Below are positions 24,254 through 31,888 of a stretch of 39,549 nucleotides of DNA, in pieces; positions within the stretch are counted from its first letter, which is position 1; the number at the start of each line of letters is the position of its first letter. The position numbers and the translations under genes were made by a program. Below the pieces are notes generated by a model. That model ran no database searches. It had not been told where the DNA came from and saw nothing but the letters and a program-made list of their open reading frames with translations. The DNA comes from Proteobacteria bacterium UBA2133 (GTDB taxonomy: Bacteria > Pseudomonadota > Gammaproteobacteria > Arenicellales > UBA868), in contig DCXP01000026.1 of NCBI GenBank assembly GCA_002327725.1, positions 1-39,549 of the forward strand, read 5' to 3'.

Positions 24254-25591
24254 CTAGAGAATGTAGCGCGACAGGTCTTCGTCGTCAGCGAGTTTGCTGA
24301 GACTGGCGTCGACGTACGCCGGGTCAATAACCACGGTCTGGCCCGAGCGATCAGCCGCTTCGAAAGAGATGCTCTCCAGAAGACGTTCCATCACGGTATG
24401 AAGACGCCGTGCACCAATGTTTTCGGTCTGTTCGTTTACCCGCCACGCCACCTGGGCGATGTGGTTGATGCCTTCCGGGGTAAATTCCAGGGCGACGTCT
24501 TCGGTATGCATCAGCCCGGCATACTGCTCGGTCAGTGATGCATCGGGCTCGGTCAGAATGCGCACAAAATCATCGGGGCCAAGCGCATCCAGTTCCACCC
24601 GGATCGGCAGTCTTCCCTGCAGTTCCGGGATCAGGTCTGAAGGTTTGGTCAGCTGAAAGGCGCCCGAGGCAATAAACAGAATATGGTCGGTTTTGACCAT
24701 GCCGCTCCGGGTGCTGACGGTAGATCCTTCAATCAGGGGCAGCAGGTCACGCTGCACCCCCTCACGTGACACGTCGGCACCGTGCCGCTCGGAGTGTCCG
24801 ACAATCTTGTCGATCTCATCAAGAAAGACGATGCCGTCCTGCTCCACTCTTTCCAGCGCCTCGTGCTTGAGTTCATCATCGTTGATCAGGGCGCCAGCTT
24901 CTTCGTCGGTCAACAAACGCGTCGCCTCGCGAACCCTGACTTTTCGTGTGACCTTGCGCTGGCCGCCGAGATTCTGAAACATCCCCTGCAGCTGATCGGT
25001 CATCTGTTCCATGCCCGGCGGACCCATGATTTCGACGCCGACCGTAGGGGCAGCAACGTCGATCTCGACCTCCTTTTCATCCAGCTGACCCTCGCGGAGC
25101 AGTTTACGCAGACGCTGACGGCCTGCGCCCTCATCCCTGTCGGCATCGCTTGATCCGGCCCCCGAGTCGCGGGCAGGCGGCAGCAGCAGATCCAGCAGGC
25201 GCTCCTCGGCGGCATCCTCAGCCCGGGGACGGACCCGTTCCATGGCCTCTTCCCGGGTCATCTTGATGGCCATATCCACTAAATCCCGGATGATGGAATC
25301 GACTTCGCGCCCGACATAACCGACCTCGGTGAACTTGGTCGCCTCCACCTTGATAAACGGGGCCCGGGCGAGCCGTGCCAGCCGGCGGGCGATCTCGGTT
25401 TTACCCACGCCCGTCGGGCCGATCATCAGGATGTTCTTGGGCGTGATCTCGTTGCGCAGGAACTCATCGGGCACCTGCTGGCGACGCCAGCGGTTGCGAA
25501 GCGCAATCGCCACGGCACGTTTCGCCATGGTCTGGCCGATGATATGTTTGTCGAGTTCCTCGACAATCTCACGAGGGGTCATTTCAGACAT
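24254..25591 (-). CDS. hslU: ATP-dependent protease ATPase subunit HslU
   Basis: A 445-residue AAA+ unfoldase of the HslVU (ClpQY) protease. Walker A is GPTGVGKT at 58-65 and Walker B is in GIVFLDEIDKI. The I domain covers about 110-240 and includes the charged insertion around residues 145-170. The C-terminal tail ends in LSRYIL, the peptide that inserts between HslV subunits to switch on the protease. It follows hslV by 67 bases and shares its heat-shock-like promoter. Confidence 0.97.
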   Translation of the reverse strand: MSEMTPREIVEELDKHIIGQTMAKRAVAIALRNRWRRQQVPDEFLRNEITPKNILMIGPTGVGKTEIARRLARLARAPFIKVEATKFTEVGYVGREVDSIIRDLVDMAIKMTREEAMERVRPRAEDAAEERLLDLLLPPARDSGAGSSDADRDEGAGRQRLRKLLREGQLDEKEVEIDVAAPTVGVEIMGPPGMEQMTDQLQGMFQNLGGQRKVTRKVRVREATRLLTDEEAGALINDDELKHEALERVEQDGIVFLDEIDKIVGHSERHGADVSREGVQRDLLPLIEGSTVSTRSGMVKTDHILFIASGAFQLTKPSDLIPELQGRLPIRVELDALGPDDFVRILTEPDASLTEQYAGLMHTEDVALEFTPEGINHIAQVAWRVNEQTENIGARRLHTVMERLLESISFEAADRSGQTVVIDPAYVDASLSKLADDEDLSRYIL

Positions 25592-25658
25592 GGTCTCTGG
25601 GAAATCCGGATAGTTCAGTCGTTCCCGGCAGCGGGCCCGCGCGCACCATCAGCGCAGG

Positions 25659-26213
25659 TCACGCCGGCGGAATCTCAAGCTCTTCGATAGTCAGTTCACG
25701 GTTGGTGTAGATGCAGATGTCCGCCGCGATCTGAAGAGACTTTTCCACGATCGTCCGCGCATCGAGATCCGTTTCCTGGAGCAGCGCGCTGGCGGCAGCT
25801 TTGGCGTAAGGCCCGCCCGAACCAATCGCCATGATCCCTTTTTCCGGTTCAATCACATCGCCCGTTCCGGAAAGAATCAGCGACGCCGAGGCATCGGCCA
25901 CCGCAAGCAGCGCTTCCAGCCGCCGCAGCATCCGGTCGGTGCGCCAGTCTTTGGATAGCTCAACTGCGGCGCGTGTGAGATTCCCCTGATGCTTCTGGAG
26001 TTTTCCTTCAAAACGCTCAAACAACGTAAACGCGTCTGCCGTTCCTCCCGCGAACCCGGCGATCACATTATCGCCGTGAAGCCGGCGCACCTTTCGGGCA
26101 TTGCCTTTCATCATGGTGTCGCCCAGCGTCACCTGGCCGTCTCCGCCAATCACCACCCGGTCACCACGACGAACGGACAGAATGGTCGTGCCGTGCATTC
26201 TTGCTGTACTCAT
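25659..26213 (-). CDS. hslV: ATP-dependent protease peptidase subunit HslV
   Basis: A 184-residue threonine peptidase related to the proteasome beta subunit. The nucleophile is T9 in HGTTILSVRRGD, so the first eight residues must be removed to free the threonine; E. coli HslV has only the methionine to lose. GGDGQVTLG (23-31), GFAGGTADA (53-61) and GSGGPYAKAAA (131-141) are the core motifs. The start has AGAGAG about ten bases upstream. A sigma-32-type promoter lies 29 bases before the ATG. Confidence 0.96.
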   Translation of the reverse strand: MSTARMHGTTILSVRRGDRVVIGGDGQVTLGDTMMKGNARKVRRLHGDNVIAGFAGGTADAFTLFERFEGKLQKHQGNLTRAAVELSKDWRTDRMLRRLEALLAVADASASLILSGTGDVIEPEKGIMAIGSGGPYAKAAASALLQETDLDARTIVEKSLQIAADICIYTNRELTIEELEIPPA

Positions 26214-26241
26214 GACAATCTGCTCTCTTGGACTTTCAGGG

Positions 26242-26270
26242 ATATCGGGCCTTAAGCTGCAACTTTCAAG
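26242..26270 (-). promoter_or_regulatory. Sigma-32-type heat-shock promoter of hslVU
   Basis: Minus-strand CTTGAAA (26264-26270) matches the -35 consensus exactly, and CCCGATAT (26242-26249) matches the CCCCATnT -10 at all but one defined position. The spacer is 14 bases, inside the usual range. It fills the 60-base gap between the sspB stop and hslV, the place where a heat-shock promoter for this operon is expected. Confidence 0.75.
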
Positions 26271-26272
26271 AA

Positions 26273-26680
26273 CTACTCAACCAGTTTCAGGTTGGGCTTT
26301 CGGTGCTGCTCGGGCTGTTTCGCCGCTTTGGCGTCCTCGCCTTCTGCCGCTGGCGTCTGCGGGAATGACATACCCTGGCGGCTTTCCCGGTCGAACACCG
26401 CCATCACAGCATCCACCGGCACGAAAACGGACCGGAACACACCGCGAAAGCGCGCGGAGAAAGAAATGAATTCGTTGCCCATTTCAAGGTCATCGACCGC
26501 CTGCGGGCTGATATTGAGCACAATCTGCCCGTCCTCAACGAATTCGGCCGGTACGTCCACATCCTCCGCCTCGGCATTGACCAGCAGTTGCGGGGTCAGG
26601 TGGTTGTCGATCGCCCATTCGTGGATCGCCCGAATCAGATACGGGCGATGCGAGTTCAGCAGGGTCTCCTCAGTGGCCAT
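26273..26680 (-). CDS. sspB: ClpXP adaptor SspB
   Basis: A 135-residue adaptor that delivers ssrA-tagged proteins to ClpXP. The start at 26680 (MATEETLLNSHRPYLIRAIH) gives the family N-terminus; upstream in-frame codons to 26830 lie over sspA and are spurious. The substrate-binding beta domain spans about 5-105 (IHEWAIDNHLTPQLLV; then SPQAVDDLEMGNEFISFSAR; then FRSVFVPVDAVMAVFDRE). A charged linker follows, and the last eight residues, KPNLKLVE, are the ClpX-docking tail. It lies 14 bases after sspA. Confidence 0.94.
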   Translation of the reverse strand: MATEETLLNSHRPYLIRAIHEWAIDNHLTPQLLVNAEAEDVDVPAEFVEDGQIVLNISPQAVDDLEMGNEFISFSARFRGVFRSVFVPVDAVMAVFDRESRQGMSFPQTPAAEGEDAKAAKQPEQHRKPNLKLVE

Positions 26681-26694
26681 CCGGATACCGTACC

Positions 26695-27294
26695 TCAGCC
26701 GGCGTGCATCTCCCGCTCGGCCGCACTCAGACTCTCCTGAAACGTCGGTTTGGCAAACATCCGTTTGCCGTAATCGAGGATCTTGCCTCCCTGACGGGGA
26801 AGGTTCACCTGCAGCCGCGGCAGTCGCCACAGCAGTGCGGCCAGGTAGGCATCCACCAGGCTGAATTCCTCGCCCAGTGCATATTTGTTTTCCGAGAAAT
26901 GGTTGGACATGGCCACGAGACCATCCGACAGGCTTCGGTTGAGGCTTTTTTCCAGCTTGGCTCCGGAAGACATGCAGTTTTGCACATCGTCCAGCCAGTC
27001 CCGCCGCAGGCGTGAGATCATGATCCTGGCCTTGGCCCGGGACGTCGGATCGCTGGGCATCAGCGGCGGATGCGGGAACCGCTCATCCAGATACTCGTTC
27101 ACCACCATGTCGTCGTACAGCACAAGATCCCGATCGACAAGCGTCGGCGTCTCTCCATAGGGGTTCAGTTCGGCAACCGTTTCTTCATCCTGCTTGTCGG
27201 AAGTGAATACCACATCGTAGTCAATGTCTTTTTCTTTCAGTACAAACCGGCAGGCATGACTGAAAAGACACAGGGATCCCGAATAAAGCTTCAT
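26695..27294 (-). CDS. sspA: Stringent starvation protein A
   Basis: A 199-residue GST-fold protein that binds RNA polymerase and alters transcription under starvation and acid stress. The thioredoxin-like half begins MKLYSGSLCLFSHACRFVLKE-like, cut here to its first residues MKLYSGSLCLFSHACR, and includes NPYGETPTLVDRD (44-56). The helical half carries the conserved PHPPLMP loop (74-80). The start codon lacks a strong ribosome site, and 68 bases separate it from petC, so it may have its own promoter; TATATC is visible near 27348. Confidence 0.94.
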   Translation of the reverse strand: MKLYSGSLCLFSHACRFVLKEKDIDYDVVFTSDKQDEETVAELNPYGETPTLVDRDLVLYDDMVVNEYLDERFPHPPLMPSDPTSRAKARIMISRLRRDWLDDVQNCMSSGAKLEKSLNRSLSDGLVAMSNHFSENKYALGEEFSLVDAYLAALLWRLPRLQVNLPRQGGKILDYGKRMFAKPTFQESLSAAEREMHAG

Positions 27295-27362
27295 AGATGA
27301 CTATCCCGCAGGGCCACGGATCGTGACGGCGCGCTTCCCGGACCAGATATAACCATAGACCG

Positions 27363-28103
27363 TCAATGGACGTCGCGCCAGTATTCCTTTTTCAGCAGGT
27401 AACTCAAGCCCACGAACACCAGCATGAATACCATCACCCAGAAGCCGATGCGGTAGCGCACCAGCTTCGCCGGCTCTGCCAGGTAGACCATGAAGTTGGT
27501 CAGGTTACGGATCGCGCTGTCGTACTCCTGCGCGTTCATCGTCCCGGGGCGTAACTGCTCGAAACCGGCCAGCACCTTGGCGCCGTCTGCCGATGTCTCG
27601 TAGCTGGCTTTACGCATCCCTTGCCACTCATACAGTACGTGGGGCATGGCCACATTCGGATAAAGCGTGTTGTTCCAGCCCGTGGGCGTGCTCCCATCGC
27701 GGTAAAAGCCCCGCAGGTAGGTGTAGATCCAATCCGGCCCGCGCGAACGTGCTGTCAGGCTGAGATCCGGCGGCACCACGCCAAACCAGGGCTTGGCGTC
27801 CTGATCAGACATATTCACCGTCATCAGTTCGCCGGGCTTGTCGGCCGCGAACATCATGCTCTGCTTCAGGGTGTTACTGTCGATCTCGAGATCCCTGGCC
27901 ATGCGCTCATAGCGCATGAACGAGGCCTCATGACACGACAGGCAGTAATTGACGAAAGTGTGGGCCCCGCGGCGCAACGAACCCTTGTCTGCAAGGTCAA
28001 TGTAGGCCGAATCGAGGTGCTCGTTACCACCACCCGCCGCCAGTCCGGCGGGTGCCCAGAGCATGCACAGCAGCAGCAGCAGTCTTTTCATCATGCTTTT
28101 CAT
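27363..28103 (-). CDS. petC: Cytochrome c1 of the bc1 complex
   Basis: A 246-residue subunit of ubiquinol-cytochrome c reductase. It has a Sec signal peptide (about 1-22), the haem-binding CLSCH at 54-58, the axial methionine in the NVAMPHVL segment near 150-157, and a single C-terminal anchor helix at about 218-238. PPDLS and DWIYTYLRGFY are conserved near the haem pocket. The start may be any of the clustered codons M1, M4 or M5. The gene follows petB by six bases, completing the petABC operon. Confidence 0.96.
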   Translation of the reverse strand: MKSMMKRLLLLLCMLWAPAGLAAGGGNEHLDSAYIDLADKGSLRRGAHTFVNYCLSCHEASFMRYERMARDLEIDSNTLKQSMMFAADKPGELMTVNMSDQDAKPWFGVVPPDLSLTARSRGPDWIYTYLRGFYRDGSTPTGWNNTLYPNVAMPHVLYEWQGMRKASYETSADGAKVLAGFEQLRPGTMNAQEYDSAIRNLTNFMVYLAEPAKLVRYRIGFWVMVFMLVFVGLSYLLKKEYWRDVH

Positions 28104-28109
28104 TGCTGT

Positions 28110-29354
28110 CTACCTCACGCGATCCGGTTCGGGCTTCGTCCGGTCCAGTTTGGTATAGATGGGCATCAACAAGAAGAAGGCGAAGTAGATCACCAGCCCG
28201 ATCTGCGCCCAGGTTACGTTCTTGAACCAGACAAGGTTCACGTGGCCCGGGTTCACGGTACCCAGATATCCCAGCATCACGAAGTCCACTGCGAACAACA
28301 TCAGCATGGTTTTATACATCCAGCCGCGGTAGCGGATCGAGCGTACCTTGGCCCGATCCAACCACGGCAGGAAGAAGAACATCACTATTGCCGCGCCCAT
28401 GGCGATCACACCCCAGAGTTTGGCGCCACCGGGGAGCCATTCGAAGGTGACCGCGCGCAGGATCGAGTAATACGGTGTGAGATACCACAGTGGCACAATT
28501 TCCGGCGGGGTCTGCAGAATATCAGCCGGGGCGAAATTGTCTTTTTCCAGGAACCAGCCGTCGAGTTCGGGCACGAAGAACACGATACCTAGAAATACGG
28601 TCATGAACACTGCTACGCCAAAAGTATCCTTCACCGTGTAGTAAGGATGGAATGGAATGCCGTCCACCGGGATACCGTCCTTGTCCTTGTTCTTCTTGAT
28701 TTCAATCCCGTCAGGATTATTGGAGCCCACCTTGTGCAGAGCGACGATGTGCAGATAGACCAGCAGCGCCAGCAGCAGGGGCAGCAGGATCACATGAAAG
28801 GCAAAGAAACGGTTCAGAGTCGCGTCCGAGATCACGAAGTCGCCGCGGATCCATTCGGCCAGGGGCTCACCTATCCAGGGAATCGCCCCGAACAGCGAGA
28901 CGATCACCTGGGCGCCCCAGTAGGACATATTGCCCCAGGGCAACAGGTAACCAAAAAAGGCTTCTGCCATCAGAGCGACGTAGATCACTATTCCCAGCAG
29001 CCAGATAAGCTCACGCGGGTTGCGATGCGAGCCATACAGCATGGCCCGAAACATGTGCAGGTACACCATCAGGAAAAACATCGATGAACCCACACCGTGC
29101 AGGTAGCGGATGAACCAGCCCGCTGGTACATCGCGCATGATGTATTCGACCGAGGCAAAGGCAAGATCCGCATCGGGCTTGTAGTGCATTGTTAACAGGA
29201 TACCGGTCACGATCTGCAGCACCAGCACTACCAGAGCGAGGGAGCCGAAGTAATACCATATATTGAAGTTCTTCGGCGCATAGTACTGCGCCATGTGCTC
29301 CTGCCAGACCTTGGTCAGCGGAAAGCGGTCATCGATCCAGTTCATCAGACTCAT
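28110..29354 (-). CDS. petB: Cytochrome b of the bc1 complex
   Basis: A 414-residue integral membrane subunit with eight helices. The haem ligands are H86 and H100 in the second helix and H187 and H202 in the fourth. The second pair is separated by 14 residues, the spacing of cytochrome b6 and of many beta/gammaproteobacterial cytochromes b, rather than the 13 of mitochondrial type. The quinol-site PEW equivalent reads PEIVPLWYLTPYY. The gene overlaps petA by four bases (ATGA), giving coupled translation. Confidence 0.96.
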   Translation of the reverse strand: MSLMNWIDDRFPLTKVWQEHMAQYYAPKNFNIWYYFGSLALVVLVLQIVTGILLTMHYKPDADLAFASVEYIMRDVPAGWFIRYLHGVGSSMFFLMVYLHMFRAMLYGSHRNPRELIWLLGIVIYVALMAEAFFGYLLPWGNMSYWGAQVIVSLFGAIPWIGEPLAEWIRGDFVISDATLNRFFAFHVILLPLLLALLVYLHIVALHKVGSNNPDGIEIKKNKDKDGIPVDGIPFHPYYTVKDTFGVAVFMTVFLGIVFFVPELDGWFLEKDNFAPADILQTPPEIVPLWYLTPYYSILRAVTFEWLPGGAKLWGVIAMGAAIVMFFFLPWLDRAKVRSIRYRGWMYKTMLMLFAVDFVMLGYLGTVNPGHVNLVWFKNVTWAQIGLVIYFAFFLLMPIYTKLDRTKPEPDRVR

Positions 29355-29953
29355 GCGGTCGCCTCTTTTTCGTCAACGCCGATGATGATGCGATTATCAG
29401 ACACATAGGAGTGCGGCGGAACGACCAGGTTGGTCGGTGCCGGGACATTCTTGTAGACACGGCCGGAGAGATCGAACGTGGACCCATGGCATGGGCAGAA
29501 GAACCCGCCGACCCAGTCATCACCGAGTCCGGAAGCCCTGCCCTTATCAAACGCTTTACTTGGCGCACAGCCAAGATGTGTGCACACCCCAAGCACCACC
29601 AGCACATCAGGCCGGATCGATCGATGCTCGTTCTGGGCATAAGCGGGCTGCTGCTCGGTGACCTGCGAGTCCGGATCAGACAAATGGCCGGTGATGGATG
29701 CCATCTCTGCCAGCATCTCTTCGGTGCGGCGGAGAATCCAGACCGGCTTGCCGCGCCACTCGACCACTTTCATCTGGCCGGGAGCAAGATCATCTATCTC
29801 AACCTCGACAGGCGCTCCCGCGGCAAGTGCCCGGGCGCTGGGTTTCATGCTTGCGACCAGCGGGACGGTCAGTGCAGCCGCTCCTGCCAGGCCGACACTG
29901 GTGGTCACCGTTGTGAGCAGGCGACGCCTGCCGCTGTTTACTTGGTCAGTCAT
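29351..29953 (-). CDS. petA: Rieske iron-sulfur subunit of the bc1 complex
   Basis: A 200-residue Rieske protein that carries electrons from quinol to cytochrome c1. A twin-arginine signal anchor (SGRRRLLTTVTTS, 7-19) leads into the single membrane helix. The 2Fe-2S cluster is held by CTHLGC (124-129) and CPCHGS (153-158). I start it at the ATG at 29953, with AAAGG upstream, not at an in-frame ATG at 29977 that adds eight residues not seen in the family. It is the first gene of petABC and has a strong extended -10 promoter. Confidence 0.96.
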   Translation of the reverse strand: MTDQVNSGRRRLLTTVTTSVGLAGAAALTVPLVASMKPSARALAAGAPVEVEIDDLAPGQMKVVEWRGKPVWILRRTEEMLAEMASITGHLSDPDSQVTEQQPAYAQNEHRSIRPDVLVVLGVCTHLGCAPSKAFDKGRASGLGDDWVGGFFCPCHGSTFDLSGRVYKNVPAPTNLVVPPHSYVSDNRIIIGVDEKEATA

Positions 29954-30020
29954 GACAACCTTTCGGTAGATCAGCAAATGAGCCGGGCGCCTTAACAGCG
30001 GCCCCCTTGAAAACGGCGCG

Positions 30021-30029
30021 ATTATAGCA
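30021..30029 (-). promoter_or_regulatory. Extended -10 promoter of petABC
   Basis: Minus-strand TGCTATAAT is a perfect extended -10 element (TGn plus TATAAT). The -35 region (CAGGGG at 17 bases) is poor, as extended -10 promoters allow. Predicted start is near 30014, giving a leader of about 60 bases before petA. Confidence 0.6.
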
Positions 30030-30052
30030 AACTGACGTCTTTCCCCTGTCGC

Positions 30053-31888
30053 TTAAGGCTCATCTTGACTGGCGATTGCGACCTCGAGCGCCCGGATCCG
30101 CGACGGGAAAAAGAACGCATTGGCCATTACAGTATCGTGAGCGCGGTTGAGCGCGGAGCGGGCTTTTTCTGCCAGCGCGCTGTTTCCCTCCTGCTCTGCT
30201 AACCGCAGGCTGACCTCAATCAGCACCGCATCCGCTGCCGGCAGCGCCTCGTCGCGAAGCACTTCATGCAGTTCGCCGCCTTTAAGCAGCGGGTCGGTCT
30301 CGCGCTGCCAGCCGTTGGCCCGATGAAAATCCCGCCATGCAGCTTGCGCCACGCGGTGCGCAAGCACGAAATCATCCGCCGCCCTGGACCAGTGGCTGAA
30401 CGCCAGCAGCGCCCGCGCCGTGTAGGCGTAGTCCGCCAGCGAAACCGTGCCCAGCGCTGACCCGCGCGCTCTCGCGCGCAACAGTCTGTCGTCCTGCCAC
30501 AGGGTGGTCTGGATATAACGTTTTATCTGTCGCGCGGCGTGGGCGTAATCTGCCTTGTCCGACTGGATCGCCCCTTCGACAAAGGCCTCCAGTGCCAGCG
30601 CGTTCCAGCCGGCAAGCGCCTTATCATCCACCGGCAGCGAACGGCCGTCGCGAAGCGCGCTGAGTTTGCCCATGGCCGACGCGAGGGTGTTCTCAATATC
30701 ATCCGGCGTCCAGCCGAGCTGGATGGCGGCGACTTGTGGCGGTGCCTGATTGACCAGCAGGTGACCGAACTCGAAGGCGGCCGCTTCGGGAAGCGACCAG
30801 GCCGCCCGCAGTACGCGCTGTTCGTCCCGGGTCAGCGCATTTTCCAGGGTCTCATCATCGAAAAGGTAGTAGGCACCCTCCCGGCCCTGATCATCGATCG
30901 CGGACAGCGACGCCACCATGGCGCCATTGCCGGCCTGCATCCTCGCCAGCATGAAATCCAGCACGGCAAAACCGACGGCTGAGTAGTCCTCACGCCTTAA
31001 CACCCTGCCGGCTTTCAGGTACAGCAGTGCCAGCTGGGCATTGCCGTACAGCATTTTTTCAAAATGCGGAACGCTCCAGCCCGGGTCCACCGTGTAGCGG
31101 AAGAAACCGCCCTCGACATGATCGTAGAGTCCGCGCTGCGCCATCGCATCCAGTGTCGTCTCGAGCACCTCGCGCACCGAGGCGCTGGGGGCCTGCCCGT
31201 AGCGGCCCAGCAGATACCTCAGCTGCGGCACATGCGGAAACCGGCTCTGGTTACCGAATCCGCCCTCGAAAGTATCGGCCAGTGCCAGGGCCATCTGCTC
31301 AAAGGCCTGACCCAAGGCGAGCACCTGCGCCGGGTCCAGCTGCGGGGTTTTTTCGGCATAACCCTGCGGGCCGTGCTGGCGGGCCAGCGCGGCAAGACCT
31401 GCCGGGTCCTCGCTCCACAGGGCCTGGATTTTGCCAATGACTTCAGCAAAGGATTCCGGCGGCACATAGAGCACCGCGTACAGGGGATAACCCTCCGGCG
31501 TCAGAAAGACATTCAGCGGCCAGCCGCCCCGACCCTGGGTTGACTGAACAAAAGCCATCAGGGCCTCGTCGAGTGCCGGCTGCAGTTCCCGGTCGACCTT
31601 GACCGGCACGAAGTCGCGATTCAGTGCCTTGGCAATGCCGGGGTTTTTATAGCTTTCGCCCTGCATCACATGGCACCAGTGGCAGGAGAAATATCCTACC
31701 GACACATAGACCAGCTTGTTTTGGCGCCGGGCGTTTTCAAAGGCATCGGGACCCCACTCCTGCCACGCGACCGGGTCATCGCCATGCAGTGCCAGATACG
31801 GTGAGGGGTGGGACTGCAGCTGGTTGCTGAGTGCCAGCGCCTGTGGCAGCAGCCATAGCCACAGCACGAAGCCGACAAGCACCTTCAT
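30053..31888 (-). CDS. Exported DUF255 (thioredoxin-like plus six-hairpin) protein
   Basis: A 611-residue member of the YyaL/SPATA20 family. A signal peptide ends near ALA at residue 19, so it is periplasmic or membrane-released, whereas many relatives are cytoplasmic. The N-terminal thioredoxin-like domain begins SNQLQSHPSPYLALH and holds CHWCH at 69-73, then GGWPLNVFLTPEG near 121-133. The rest is an alpha/alpha toroid like glycosidases (YDHVEGGFFRYTVD; SVPHFEKMLY; DDKALAGWNALALEA). The reaction is unknown. It overlaps prlC by four bases, so the two are co-translated; it precedes the petABC operon on the same strand. Confidence 0.85.
   Translation of the reverse strand: MKVLVGFVLWLWLLPQALALSNQLQSHPSPYLALHGDDPVAWQEWGPDAFENARRQNKLVYVSVGYFSCHWCHVMQGESYKNPGIAKALNRDFVPVKVDRELQPALDEALMAFVQSTQGRGGWPLNVFLTPEGYPLYAVLYVPPESFAEVIGKIQALWSEDPAGLAALARQHGPQGYAEKTPQLDPAQVLALGQAFEQMALALADTFEGGFGNQSRFPHVPQLRYLLGRYGQAPSASVREVLETTLDAMAQRGLYDHVEGGFFRYTVDPGWSVPHFEKMLYGNAQLALLYLKAGRVLRREDYSAVGFAVLDFMLARMQAGNGAMVASLSAIDDQGREGAYYLFDDETLENALTRDEQRVLRAAWSLPEAAAFEFGHLLVNQAPPQVAAIQLGWTPDDIENTLASAMGKLSALRDGRSLPVDDKALAGWNALALEAFVEGAIQSDKADYAHAARQIKRYIQTTLWQDDRLLRARARGSALGTVSLADYAYTARALLAFSHWSRAADDFVLAHRVAQAAWRDFHRANGWQRETDPLLKGGELHEVLRDEALPAADAVLIEVSLRLAEQEGNSALAEKARSALNRAHDTVMANAFFFPSRIRALEVAIASQDEP

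Noticed and set aside
26273..26830. Longer sspB reading frame starting at 26830
   Set aside because: The extra 50 residues run over the end of sspA, lack similarity to SspB and are low-complexity; the ATG at 26680 gives the family N-terminus.
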